Source of the DNA: Phaseolus vulgaris
Taxonomy: Eukaryota > Streptophyta > Magnoliopsida > Fabales > Fabaceae
Length of the DNA: 64,000 nucleotides
NCBI RefSeq assembly: GCF_000499845.2
Contig: NC_023758.2
Coordinates: forward strand, 38,272,108 to 38,336,107
Reading direction: 5' to 3'
This document shows positions 12,582-24,373 of the stretch, in pieces. The notes beneath the pieces are model-generated. The model had not been told where the DNA came from. It worked only from the letters and a program-made list of their open reading frames with translations, and searched no databases. Each line of letters starts with the position of its first letter. Within the stretch, counting starts at the first letter, position 1. Position numbers and translations under genes: made by a program.

Positions 12582-13736
12582 TTAAATTATCATCCTCATA
12601 CAATCCACTGGGTTCAAAACCCAATTAGAGTACCCGAAGGAAGCACAATGAGACTTTGCGTAAATCCACGACCAAACCTTTACCTATACCAAGGCGAATA
12701 CTTCGAGCGCATCCACCACCCCCCTATCAAAGGACACACAATTCCTATGATTCCAAATACCACTCACAACTCCAACCCAAATTGCACCCCAAACGTCATT
12801 AACCGAATCTGAAGCCTGACTTAACCTGAACTGTAGAAAGTTTGTCAAAGGATCCTTATGAATAACGAAGGATACGCCTAGCCACTTAAAACAAAGACAC
12901 CAAACACGCCAAGCGAAATCCCAGACGGAAAACAGATGACTGGACGACTCTTCCACCATCCCACACAGACAACACAAAGGATTCTCAATCACCACCCCGC
13001 GTCTTTCCAGATTTACCCTAGTAGCAACCTTATTCTCTATCACCCTCCAAGCTGTGAACAAAGCAGAAGGCAAGGCTTTGCACCTCCACAACTTACTGTA
13101 AACTAGAGGGACCTCCCCAACTGTATCCTTCCTAACTTGAACATAGGCTGAGTTAACCGTAAAAGTTTTGAACCCCCCAGCCTTCCAAATCCAACAATCT
13201 TCCTTCCCCAGTTCCAACTTCGCCCCTTGCAACAGCTGAACCAACTGCTCCTCCAGAGGCTTCTCCCATTCGAAAAAGGATTATTACAGTAAATGAAGAT
13301 GAATATTCCTTGTCTGATGTGATGCTTTAATGTTGCGTACGTAATCGCACGTAATCGTAATGAAGAAAGAGAGGTTTTGATGAACCCTAATTGTAGAGAA
13401 AAATAAATATAAAAGAAACTTTTATTCACTTGTATATTAGAGAGTAAAATACATGGTGTATATATAAGAAAAAGATTAAGACCTAGCTGAAACAGAAAAG
13501 GAAAGTTGGGTCAAACAAACAAAGCCCAATAATTTAAAATAGAAAATTAAATATATTAACAAGGATCTACGCCAAACAAAGTGCCACACCCAAACACCAT
13601 CAATCCAATTCCCAAGTTCAGCCACCTTTGCATCTTTAGCCAAACTAAGGGAAAACAGTCTCGGGAAAACGACCTTCAAAGCTCCACAACTCAGCCAACT
13701 GTCCTCCCAGAAAGAAAGAGATACCCTTCCCTAAAC
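12582..13736 (-). pseudogene. LINE ORF2 C-terminal fragment (zf-RVT region)
   Basis: Minus-strand reading from about 13736. It starts in the pre-zinc region with SFWEDSW and VFPRLFSLS, reaches WHFVWRRS, and is then broken by the nested solo LTR. It resumes at FEWEKPLEEQL (from about 13277 downward) and continues through the zf-RVT zinc module (CCLCG...SHLF) and the usual terminal WSWIYAKSHCASFGY/NWVLNP block. A TAG at 12684-12686 (minus strand) interrupts this last part, which otherwise ends at TAA 12582-12584. Endonuclease and reverse transcriptase are absent. It is a dead fragment, from a different subfamily than the LINE at 1257. Confidence 0.83.
13282..13561 (-). mobile_element. Solo LTR nested in the LINE fragment
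   Basis: A 280-bp insert flanked by the 5-bp duplication AGGAT (13277-13281 and 13562-13566). On the minus strand it begins TGTTAATA and ends TGTAATA, i.e. nearly canonical TGTTA...TAACA ends with one change. It contains a TATA-like TATATATA and an AATAAA-like signal. Removing the insert plus one AGGAT joins the two LINE coding halves in frame. No internal domain remains, so it is probably the product of LTR-LTR recombination of a copia-like element. Confidence 0.8.
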
Positions 13737-13755
13737 CCTAAATCCTAATTGATTT

Positions 13756-15975
13756 AGGAAATTCTATTCAGTTCAATAGATTAGTGTTTGTAATTGATTA
13801 GTTCACTGTACATTTGGTCACAATTTAATTATCATTTAGTAGAAAAAAACTGCACAACTAAATCAGGAAGAACGTTCAAAGAATTTTCTCATTGGTGATT
13901 AAACTTTATTTTTTTGTTATTAACTTCTCAGAACTAAAATGTATCACTGTGAATTTTGTTTGTGTTATTTATATGTCAGAAAAACTGTTTATACTACCAT
14001 ATCATTTATTGATAATTTTAAGATATAAAAAGTAAACTAAAATGTAAAAAATATTCACACATTCAAATTTTACCTGCGTGATACCGAAAAAAAATAGTAG
14101 GAAAATGAGACCAGAACAGGAAAAAGTGTGTGTATGGGGGAGGAAGAAGAGAGAATGAGAGTAATTTTTGAGAGGGTAAAAACTTAACTTCTTTCGATAA
14201 AAGAGTTAACAAAATGGCAAACAAAACTCCAGAATCTAATAAACGACACTCCAGATAGTACTGTGAAGCCATTATCCGATTTTGCACCCTCCATAGCAAG
14301 TAATCTACACAGAAATTCCCTTCAACATAAAGATGGAATAAAGTTATGTATGGACCATTGTTTCCCTACCATGCTCTTAATGTCACCAATGATAGCTGCA
14401 TTGTTAACTAAGATAAGATTGCATAGAGCTAAAAAGATAGAAATTTTATTCAGCTCTTATTATTCAACAAAAGAAAACGGCTAAGTTTGTGAATCTCTGG
14501 ATCTATAAGATAGATTTCAATATTCTGATCATAGTGCTCATTTTGGAATTGTGAATCTCTGGATCTATAAGATTTCAATATTCTTTCGACCTTAAAAAGT
14601 TCTTCATGAGCATTCATCATAGTGCTCATTTAATTTTGGAATTGTACGTTGCACAAAATTAAATTTATCAAAACAATTTAATTCATTAAACGACAGATTA
14701 AATTAGAAACTTACGATGCTTTTAAATTAAAATATAGAAAAATATATATACAATCAACTTTCAGATCAAATCAAAGCAGATAAATGACATTTCATTAAGG
14801 AATTTATTCTCATATGCTCATAGATGTTTTTCATTTCATTTTCCTATCACAAATTAGAAACATGAATCATGAGGTCTTTTCTAGGATTATAATGAGGTTG
14901 AGCTTCCAAAAAGTTTTGATTTTTCAGGTAACAAAATGCACATTTTAAAGAAGAATAACATACCTACAATCCAACTATAACATATGTATAATCTAATCAC
15001 CATTTTCTTTTGACTTCACCCTTCTTTCTACCTTTTCATGATTTTCAACATGATTTTTTTTTTCTTTTTCTCATCAATAAGAATAGATTCTTCCTATTTT
15101 CAACTTTTTAAGCTTTCAAAATTTTAGAACCAACCATTCATTTTTCTATATTTATTGCATCTATGTTCTCCTTCCTTCAACATGCCAAAGGGTAGGAAAA
15201 TATATCATTAAAAGTTTAGGGTGCAATAATAACAAAAATTCTTGGCTCAAAGGGGATATATATATATATATATATATATATAAATGAATTCTAATAAGAT
15301 AAATGTTGGCTATTTGGCTCTGGTTTTCTAATTAACACAATTGTCTCAATCATCTTCATGCTCTTTTATGATGTAACAAAAAATAAAAATTAAGCAACTA
15401 CAACTGTCAATTCATCAGTAAACTTCACATACTCACATGGTTTAATCATCCTTTTAAATTTTCATGTATCACAATTTCAACTATATTTGAATAGGGATTC
15501 AACCATATTTTCTTTTCTAACCTGTGTCTAATTCATCACACTATTAAATATTTAAACACAAATTCTTTTTTTTCACCATTCAAAATTAATATTCTAGTTC
15601 ATTTTTTATTCGAGAAAAATAAACTAGAAAAAAAAATAAAACTGAAATTTATTCAAGGAAAATAATTTAAGGCATAAAAATAACCAAATAAGCAGTTAAC
15701 AGAAAATGAAAACAAAAAGTAAATAAAACAAACTAAACAAACAAGCAAATAAACAGAAAACAAAACAACTGCAAAATAAAAAATAAAAATAAAAAACAAA
15801 ATTTAATAACTGAAAAGAAAATAAAATTAGAAAGATAAAACCATGTTTTTGCTTTATCCTCTTCTCCTAAGAAGTCCTCTAACTGTGTGTCAAAATCTTC
15901 ATGTGTAGTTGTAGATGGTCCTGTTTCATTTGCTAGATCTGTCATTTGAATAATAGAACTTGTCCTCAGGTTAAG
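13756..15975. other. AT-rich intergenic region, no gene
   Basis: No supported gene. There is a (TA)n microsatellite at about 15256-15283 and A-rich low-complexity DNA at 15600-15830. Short ORFs here have simple-sequence composition and no recognisable family. Confidence 0.55.
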
Positions 15976-17258
15976 TGATAAGTGCCTAATTTCAGTAATA
16001 TTTCATATTAAAATATAGGCACTTATGAGGATTTATTGCTAATTTACATATAAAATAATCCCTAATTTATGAATTTATACCTTTTTATATTTTTTATGAT
16101 CTTTATTTGAATAAGAGTATTTTATTCCCAAATTTGGTGCAGATTTCTAAGGAAGATTGGAGATTTGGATTTAAGATGAATGATTTGAGCTAAAAAGATA
16201 AAGATAGAAGGTCCTAGAATGGAAAAAGATGCAAAGAAAGATTGAGCCTTTTTTATGTTTTATCATTTAGCCCATTAGCGCGACACAGGAAACAACCTAA
16301 CCCTAGAAAACTAGGATAAATAGAGAGCTAGAGGCTCAACTGTAGTGTGCCAGATTAAGAGGAAAACACCATAGAGCACTACAAGAAAATCATGAAATAG
16401 AAACCAATTTTTAGAGACCAAAATAATTAGTTACAATAGTAACTAAATTAGAGACCATTTTAGAAACTAAATAAAAAATTGGTTTCTAAATTAGTTTCTA
16501 TTATTGTTAAATAATTTCTAAATTGGTATCAATTAGCAACCAAGGTTTTAACTACCAATTATTTAGTTTCTAAATTTGGTTTCTAAAACCTTGGTTGTTA
16601 ATTAGATACCAATTTAGAAACTATTTAACAATAATAGAAACTAATTTAGAAACCAATTTTTTATTTAGTTTCTAGAATGGTTTCTAATTTAGTTACTATT
16701 GCAACTAATTATTTTGGTCTCTAAAGAATAATTTCTATTTCATGATTTTCTTGTAGTGGAGTGAATTGTAACCCAATTGGGAGAATGGAAGGTGCTAGAA
16801 GTATGTGTGGCTAATTCTACCCTTTGGGATTGAGAGTAATCTGCTCAAACTCTTATGTATTGAGGTGATATCTTATATATTAATATTCAGTTATTGATTG
16901 ATTATTGGTATTGTTGTTTTACTTTTAATTTTCCGTGACAAATTGAGAATCTTAAATCTGACCGGGAGGTATTTTTAGGGTTCGGACCTAAACAACAATA
17001 CTTAACATATTTGAGTGCTAGGAATAGACTTGAAATGTTAATTGCTATTAACGTCTGAGCTTCGTTCTAAGTTGTTCTTATAATTATGCGAGGGATCGAT
17101 AGTTAGGGAACATTCTTAAGGATTTTATATGCGAAAAATCGATATAAATGATTTTTATATGGGCATCAATTTTAATAAAAGAACTTAATATTGACATGCT
17201 AATCAAAATACATGAGAGTGAGAGAGATAAAACCTAAGCGAGATGACTCCAGAGAGCA
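15976..17258. repeat. LTR-like repeat interrupted by a MITE (ends uncertain)
   Basis: Next to the minus-strand Athila-like gag-protease fragment there is about 0.9 kb of non-coding sequence, plus the nested MITE. It begins TGATAAGTGCCTAA and contains an 11-bp inverted repeat (15978-15988 and 16016-16026, ATAAGTGCCTA). On the minus strand an A-rich purine tract (17259-17270) would be a polypurine tract directly before an LTR beginning TGCTCTC. The position fits the 3' LTR of that element. However, the sequence before the primer-binding site at 20078 does not resemble its end, so the assignment is tentative. Confidence 0.3.
16377..16758. mobile_element. CACTA-type foldback MITE, 382 bp, with GAG target duplication
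   Basis: The element starts CACTACAAGAAAATCATG and ends with its inverse CATGATTTTCTTGTAGTG. It is flanked by the 3-bp duplication GAG (16374-16376 and 16759-16761), as expected for CACTA (En/Spm) transposons. Almost the whole length is a palindrome of mirrored TTTCTAAATT / AATTTAGAAA blocks, so it can fold into a long hairpin. It has no coding capacity. Related decayed copies are at 8049-8468, 39862-40194 and 56988-57048. Confidence 0.88.
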
Positions 17259-17399
17259 CTTCTTTTTTCGTCATCCACTCGCCTAAGCAAGATTTGACTC
17301 GCCTGGGCGAGAATCCCTGCAAGAAAACATGGTTTTTGAAAGGTAAAATCAAAACAAAGATAACAAAACAACATAAAACTAAAATGTGGATTAGGTTGC

Positions 17400-20078
17400 C
17401 TTCCAGTAAGCGCTCGTTTAGCGTCATCTAGCTTTATGCCTGTTTATCTAAAAGTGAAAATCTCCCTTTGTTCCATCCTTCTGTACGCATTATTCCCCTG
17501 CATTAAAATTTCTTGGACCATAAAAAAGATTAAAAGTTACATCCTCATCGTGAGGTCTAACTTGAAGTTTTCCTTTATCAACATCAACTATGATTCTAAC
17601 AGTCTTCATAAAAGGTCTGTCAAGTATCAAGGGAACCTCCTCATCTTCTTTCATGTTCATTATAACAAAATCCACAGGGAATATGAACTTATCCACCTTT
17701 ACAAGAACATATTTAACCACACCATAAGGATATTTGATGGATATGTCTGCCAATTGTAACTGCATCTTGGGGTGTTGAACCTCCAAATCACCTATTTTCT
17801 TCAACATTGCCAAAGATATTAGATTTATTCTTTCCCCCAAATCCAGGAAGGCATTGTCCATAGATAAAGCACCTAAGGACACGAGAAGATTAAAACTTCT
17901 TGGGACCTTGGATTTTTTAGGCAAGCCCTTTTGAATAATGAAAATGTATCTATCCTCCAGCTCTATATTTTTCTCTTCAATATAGCTCTTATTCTTTTGA
18001 AATCTCTCAAATGTTGAATCTTGCTTCAGATTTCCTGCAAAATAACTTTTAGGGAGCAAATATTCGAAAAGAATTTTGTCCTTCTCTTTTTTTGAAGGAA
18101 CATGAGAATATGATAAATCTTTTTCAAGAACACCTCTCTCCTTATTTTCACTTTTTTTCTTTTTATCTTCTCCTCCTCACTTCTTTTCTTCTTATTTCTT
18201 TCTCATCTATCTTCCCTTTAGTCTCATTTTTCCTTTATTTTTCAGCCACTGCATTATTATCATCCCTTTCTCCTACTATTCTACAACTTCCAAAGGCAAT
18301 TTCATTAAAATGCTCTCTTGGGTTGGTTTGGGTGTTGGCTGAAACTGGTCACTTTGTCCCTTTGCTAATTCTTTGACAATCTGTCCCATATGAATTTCTA
18401 TATTTTTTACTGTCGCCATATTATTCTCTTGATTGGCCATAATAGCTTTCATGAATTTCTCCAAGGTATCTTCCTATTTGTTTAATTGAATGATATAGGG
18501 GTTCTTGGAAATGACCTTTATTATTGAAGAAACCATTGCCTTCCCTGATTAGCCATGTAATTTACCTTAGCTTCAGGTAAATTGTTATGATAAAAACAAT
18601 GACATTAGGATGATCACCTCCACAAAAATCACACCTGATTGGTTGACTCTACTTTGAGATGAATGAACACCATGTAATTGTTGGGGCAATTATCCATTTG
18701 TGAGGTTAGTTGCTCAATCTGCCGTGTCAAAATTTTATTTTGAGCCAAGAGTGCATCTTCTAAAAACCCTTTCTTCTAAATACCTTGTCTATCACGTTGG
18801 GCTTGATAATCAATTGATGTTAATGCATCAATAATCCTTGTCGCTTATTGTACATCAAGAGCCATCATTGTGCCACCAGCTGCGACATCTAGGAGTATCT
18901 TTGTGTCAGATCTGAGACAATTCAGAAATATGCTCAGTTGAGCAATATCTTCAAACCCATGATTTGGAAATTTTCTAAGCATCATTTTGAATCTTTCCTA
19001 TGTCTCACAGAAAACTTCATATGCGCCTTATCTAAACATAGAAATTTCAGACTTTGTTTTGATGTAACGAGAGATTGGAAAAAATCTTTGCAGAAACTTT
19101 TCCTCTACATCCTTCCAGCTAGTGAGAATCTAATTTGGAAGTGATTTGAACCATTCCTTAGCTTTACCTGCCAATGAAAAGGGAAACAAGTGCATATAAA
19201 CAATTTCAATATCAGTTGATTGAAAACTCATTGTTCCCACCAATTCATAAAATGTAGACAAATGTGAATATGGATCATCATGATCCATTGCTGTAAATTG
19301 ATGGATACTAATAAGAGTGAGAAAAACGGGTTTTATTTCCAAGGCCTTGGAGGTAGCAAGTATTGCAATACTAGAAAAATGCATTGGCCCTTGATACATG
19401 ACAGAGTCTCCAAGTGTCCTCCTAGGAGGTGGTGCTTTTTCTTCTGCCATGTTACTTTCCTCTTGAAAAATATTGTTAGTGGGAAAAGAAGAAGTGGCTG
19501 AGGATTCCTCTTCAGTGTCTCCTTGCCTTTCTTTTATCTTTGTCTTTCTGTTTCTTTTAACTGCCCTTTCAATCTCTGATTCAAATAATAATTGGTTTTC
19601 GAGAATTTGACCTCTCAATATCACATAAGACAACTAATTCAAGGGTTAGCACAAGGATTCATTAGAGTAACAAAATATTTTTTATTTAAAGTTTAAAATT
19701 GAAAACAAATAAAATAAAATAAATTCAAAATAAATCTGAAAATAAATTAAAATAAATATGCACAATAAAACAAATCTAGAAATTGAGTAATAAATAAAAT
19801 AAAATAAAATAAAAACAAATAAACTCAAAAACTTGAAAATAAATTAAAATAAATAAAGCAGATATGCAATTTAAAATAGAATCAAATCAAATATATAAAC
19901 AAATAAAAACAATAAAAAAAAATCTGTAATTAAATAAACGAAATAAAAACAGTAAACAAGTATAAACACAATAAAGAATATAAACAAAAATGAAGAACTA
20001 CTAAAAAAAATAGTTAGAATAATCACAATATTTAGGAATTTATACTAAAAAATAAATTGTTCCCCAACAATAGTGCCA
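17400..20078 (-). pseudogene. Athila-like Ty3/gypsy gag-protease remnant without pol
   Basis: Read right to left. A primer-binding-site-like sequence TGGCACTATTGTTGGGGA (20061-20078, minus strand) resembles the tRNA-Asp-type site of Athila elements. A gag segment at 19633-19130 has the MDHDDPYSHLSTFYELVGTM and LFPFSLAGKAKEWF signatures. A zinc-knuckle remnant (CDFCGGDH) lies near 18640. An aspartic protease region at 18059-17490 has SLGALSMDNAFLDLGERINLI and PLILDRPF in place of the usual LGRPF. Then, with no reverse transcriptase or integrase, comes a GCGCTTACTGGAAGGCAACC block (about 17400) that normally follows pol in such elements. Several frameshifts and stops are present. It is a gag-protease-only derivative or an internal deletion. 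Confidence 0.72.
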
Positions 20079-20123
20079 TAAAGTTGATGACTTTTTACGG
20101 TAAGTGCACCACGTTGTCAGAAA

Positions 20124-20407
20124 TGTTAGAATTATAGGCCTTAAACAAGACGGGGATAAATTGTTTATGAAATATTTTCGCAAATATTGAAGGTAGATTG
20201 AAAGACAATGAAGAATCAATCAATTAAAAATCAGTTCAGCCAATTAGAAAACTATTTTTAATTTGATTGCAGAAAATCAACCGATTGTTTTTGCGAAACA
20301 ATAGATTGTTTATAGCAGCAATGTTGAAAATCAAAGCAAAAGAAGTTTTAAAGAGAGTAAGGAATAGAGAGATTAATATAGAGAGTTATACTGGTTCACT
20401 CTTTACC
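20124..20407 (+). repeat. Truncated LTR of the TGTTAGAAT family
   Basis: It begins TGTTAGAATTATAGGCCTTAA and shares the order of blocks (TTAAAC, GGGGATAAATTGTTT, AACCGATTGTTT palindromes, AGAGAGATT, TATACTGGTTCACTC) with the complete solo LTR at 47292-48419. It stops abruptly where the Tat-like RNase H reading begins, so it truncates that remnant. Confidence 0.6.
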
Positions 20408-23400
20408 AAGAGCTATTGCAACACTAATAGCTTCATCCGAGACGACCAAATAGACTAGTAGAGGCTCCTCTATTATCAGCTTGTTGAGCACTAGCAACGT
20501 AGCTAGCCCCTTCTTCACCGCAATGAATGCAGTATCACAGTTTTCATCCCAACTGAACTTATCCACTTTCCACATGAGCCTGAGGATAGGCTTTATCTTG
20601 TCGGCCAACTTAGGTAAATGAGGTCAACTGGCTCACCAGTCTTTGTACCTCCTTCAGGTTTTGCGGGCTCCTCATTTCTTCCAGTGCTTTACATTTATTT
20701 GGGTTGACTTCGATTCCCCGACTAGTAAGTAGGAAACCTAAGAACTTTTCTCCCTCGACCCCAAACACACATTTTCTCGGATTGAGTCTCATATCTTACT
20801 TTCAGAGCTGAGAAAATATCTCTGTTAGGTCTTCCACACGTTGCTCTAAGTTTTTTGACTTTACAATCATATCGTCAACATACGCATCCACATTTCTTCC
20901 TATCTGTTCTCAGAATATTCGGTCGGTCCCTCAACCTTTGATACGTTGCACCGATATTCTTTAACCCGAATGGAATTACTTCGTAACAGAAGTTAACTTT
21001 CTTCACTCATGAATGCAGTTTTCGACTTGTTGGCCTCGTGCATGGGTATCTAATTATACCCCGAGTGTGCATCCAGGAAGCTCATAACTCCATGCCCTGC
21101 AGCGTTGTCAACTAGTATGTTAATGTTGGAAATGGGTTATGCGCCCGTTGGGCAAGCTTTGTTCAATCGGTGTAATCGGTACACATGCGTCATTTGTCGT
21201 TGTTCTTTTTAACTATCACAATGTTGGCCAATCACGTGGTGTATTGGATTTCTCGGATGAATCTAGCCTCAAGTAGTTTACCCATTTTCGCCTGCGCTGC
21301 TATCCTTCTCTCCTCTCCTAACCGTCGTTTTCTCTGTGACACTGGTTTGGCTACTCGATAGACGCCAATCTATGGGACATGACTCTAGGGTCCACACCCG
21401 ACATGTCGGTTGCCGTCCATGTTGTTTTTTGCTAAGACTTTAGTAAGTTTTTGCTTGCTATCTTCCTCAAGACTTGCATTAATCTGAGTGTTCTGACTCG
21501 GTCCTCCTATCTTCCTGTGAAGGGTTTCATCTTTCGGCTCAACCCTTGGTTCGTCATGTAGCTTTGGGTCAAAGTCGTCGTCACCCGCTATTATGTTAAC
21601 TTCCCTCTTTCGCAATCGGTACCTTGGCTAAACCCGCAGACTGGCTGCGTAACATTCTCTTGTTGTCTTTTGGTGTGCTATTACTCTTGCGATTCTTCTG
21701 TTCCTGGTTGGGACTTTCATGGTTAAGTGTGGGGTCGACATATCGCTCTCAGTCGATTTTAAAGAGGGTCTTCCAACCAATGCGTTGTAAGAGGTATCAA
21801 CATCCAGAAAAAGCCCATAATTTGTTCATCGAATGAGACTACCACATCTGAGGGCAATCCTAGTTTTTCAAAAGCTTTAGGAAAAGAACTTCCATAGAGA
21901 TCCCTTGGTCTACAAGGGTTTTCATCACCGTGTAGTTTGCTACTTCGACAGTAATCACCACTAAATCATCCTGGGTCAATTCCCTGAAAATCTTCATCAG
22001 TAATGGTTATCGGCGACATCGTTTTTTTTCTTCCAAAAATATTTATTGAGTGGAGGTTACGAATATGGCGTTTTCGGGATGAATAAGATACTTCTCCCCC
22101 GTTAAACCCTCCTGCGATCGCATTAATGATCTTCTTGGGGGGATCGCCTCCTCCTATCGCTCTTTTGCCATGTTGTTCAGGTGTTCGAGATCTCGGTCTA
22201 TAACCTCTGCGGTTCATCCTTTCTTGTGGTCGATTACATTTCTCTTCTCTTTTTACAAAACGTCTCAAGTGTCCTGCTTGGATAAACTCTTCTATTTTGT
22301 CTTTTAATGCGACGCACTCCTTAGTGCTATGACCAAAATTTTAATGGTATCGGCAATATCGGCTTTGATCAACATTGGGTGGTGTGGGTGTCTTTTTTTG
22401 GGGCGGTATTAGGTATGCATTTAGGGCTTCCTCTAGAATCTTGGACCTTTCGGTCGTTAATAAATGTAATGTGAGAACCTCAATGGTTTCGAGAATTCCT
22501 CAGGCCTCCTAGGTGGACGTATTGCTCCCGACGCTGCCCTATCTGTCTTGTGCTCAACTCCATCCGAGAGTTTTGTCTTAAACCCCCTCTCCTCTTCTAG
22601 TTGCATAAACTTAGTCGCCTTAAGTCTTAACTCGTTCATGTTCTTAGTCGGTTCCATGCATAGACTATTTGAGAAGGGGTCGAGTCTCAGGGTTGTTACC
22701 AAATGATGGAGTGCTACCTCTGGGCTTAAGTCTCGGATATTCAAGGTCACTCCGCTGAATCTATCCATGAAAGCCCTGAGTGTTTCGATTCTCTCCTGTC
22801 GTATGTTCACCAAAGGTAAGGATGTTAGGTGATGAGGCCTGCTGGTGGCGAACTGGATCGAGAATTTTAACACCAAGGTATCAAAACTGTTGATTGAAAG
22901 TGGTGACAGGCTAGTGAACCAATTAAGGGCAACCCCTTTTAATGACGTGGGAAACACGTGGCATAACAGAGCATCGTCGACCGTGTACAAGCTGACCTGG
23001 GTCACATAGGCGTCCACGTGTTCGTTTGTTTCGGTGCTCCCATTGTACTTGTCAATCGTTGGGTTCTTCTGAGTGTGCGGGAGCGACACTTCCATGATGT
23101 TTTTGGTGAAGGGATGTCGTCTCGACGACAGACCTGTGGTCATTCCGGAAGCTATGCGGGTCGAACGGTGGGGGTGTGAACTATATTCTCCTTCCATGTG
23201 TGTTTGGGTTTTACCCTCAGATCTCTCATGATTCCTCTGATTTTCCTCTACGGTCAGCGTGTGGTCGACTTCCATCTTCCTTTTCATCATCAGGTTCTCA
23301 GCCTTCAAGGCTTCATATTCTCCATCTCCCTTCTCATTTCCAACATCATAGCTATCAGGTCCATAGATGACTCCTCATTTTGGTGTTCGTTTCCCATCTT

Positions 23401-23466
23401 GCTTCTAGTTGTTACCATGTGGCTCCTTGATAGGTTTTTCTTTCGGCTCCACGGTGGATGCCAAAA
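20408..23466 (-). pseudogene. Decayed Tat-lineage Ty3/gypsy element (gag to RNase H)
   Basis: Minus strand. The primer-binding site TGGCATCCACCGTGGAG (about 23447-23462) lies directly inside the LTR. A gag ATG at 23418 opens MVTTRSKMG. The capsid region at 23308-22457 (FPTSLKGVALNWFTSL, RPHHLTSL, RAFMDRF) aligns block by block with the intact element's gag. The gag tail and protease entrance are at 22268-21966 (NAIAGGFNGG, ITITDEDF). RT/RNase H pieces are at 20792-20610 (MRLNPRKCVFGVEGEKFLGF) and 20608-20410. Multiple frameshifts and stops make it inactive. It ends inside the first RNase H, where an LTR fragment abuts, and integrase is missing. It is an older relative of the element at 26902-35245. 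Confidence 0.85.
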
Positions 23467-23821
23467 TGTTCTTGCAAATTCTAAGACCGAATCTCCCCTA
23501 TCAGGTGCTCTCGGTCCGGTCTTCAGATTATCTGTGTGCCGAGTACAAATGGGGGAGGGTACCTGCAAAAACACTTTGACGATCAATTTTGTCCTAGGTA
23601 GTTTGTGAAAATCATTATCTTTTACTACGAGAACTCTACTTTATTTATAATTTTCTACTGGACCTTCTTAATATAATTACGCTGGTCCAAATCCAATGGC
23701 TCCTAACGACGTTTTAGTCATTTGTTAACTCCATATTAGTCTAATTAATCTTTTGGATGGTTACTTTCATCTATGGTCACTTATCTTGTGGGCCACTCGG
23801 ATTCTCAAATCCGGATGTATC

Positions 23822-23822
<1 letters not shown>
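23467..23822 (-). repeat. 5' LTR of the decayed Tat-like element
   Basis: A 356-bp sequence between the primer-binding site and a microsatellite. On the minus strand it starts TGATACATCC and ends GCAAGAACA (TG...CA). The AAT repeat begins exactly at its outer edge. The matching 3' LTR is not present. Confidence 0.6.

Positions 23823-23881
<59 letters not shown>
23822..23881. repeat. (AAT)n(ATT)n palindromic microsatellite
   Basis: About ten AAT units followed directly by about ten ATT units, so the 60-bp tract is self-complementary and can extrude a hairpin. It lies at the LTR edge. Confidence 0.85.
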
Positions 23882-23882
<1 letters not shown>

Positions 23883-24373
23883 GATAAAGTTAATAATAAG
23901 GATTAGATAGAATACGTAGTCAATGCCTAATGATTGTTGAAAGGTTCCTGATACCTTCAGAACTTTTTTTCTTCACACTTACATCTTACTCCGTCACTTA
24001 CTATTATTTTAATAATTTTATAATCATACTTTTTATTATTTTTTGTTATTAAAAGTTGTATACAAGTCTTCCTACATGGAAGTATCATTTCTTTTTTCAA
24101 AAGTGTAATGTCTTGTGTTGGTTAAAATGACAAATAAGATTTAGGGTTTAGGGGGTAAACATTAGACTAAAAAAGAAAGTTCATAACAGTTTTATCTAAT
24201 AATGTCAAAGTTTATATTTTTATAATGATTTCTAATATAAATTTTATTAAAAGAAACAATACTCTAAGCATTCATTAAAAGAAAAAAAAAAAAAAAAAAG
24301 AACAAAGACAGTGCATAATGAGTTTGTTGTTATGGTAGCTAGATAGCGCAAACAGAGCATCATTCACATTGCT
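23882..24373. other. UGT 3' flank, no gene
   Basis: AT-rich DNA with an A-run at about 24281-24299. It contains the 3' untranslated/flanking region of the minus-strand UGT gene; nothing else is seen. Confidence 0.5.

Larger units (their letters stand above)
12431..13738 (-). mobile_element. 5'-truncated LINE with 17-bp target-site duplication
   Basis: Perfect 17-bp direct repeats TAAATCCTAATTGATTT flank the insert at 12414-12430 and 13739-13755. The left copy runs into a T-run (the poly(A) of a minus-strand element). The body encodes only the ORF2 C-terminus, so this is a typical 5'-truncated LINE insertion. A 280-bp solo LTR (13282-13561) is nested inside. Confidence 0.88.

Noticed and set aside
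12459..12812. Plus-strand ORF of 117 codons
   Set aside because: It is the antisense shadow of the LINE ORF2 C-terminal fragment, whose minus-strand reading has recognisable zf-RVT and terminal motifs.
15600..15945. Minus-strand ORF of 70 codons with a hydrophobic Phe/Leu-rich tail
   Set aside because: The tail comes from an A-rich low-complexity tract on the plus strand; no signal of a real membrane protein or splice structure.
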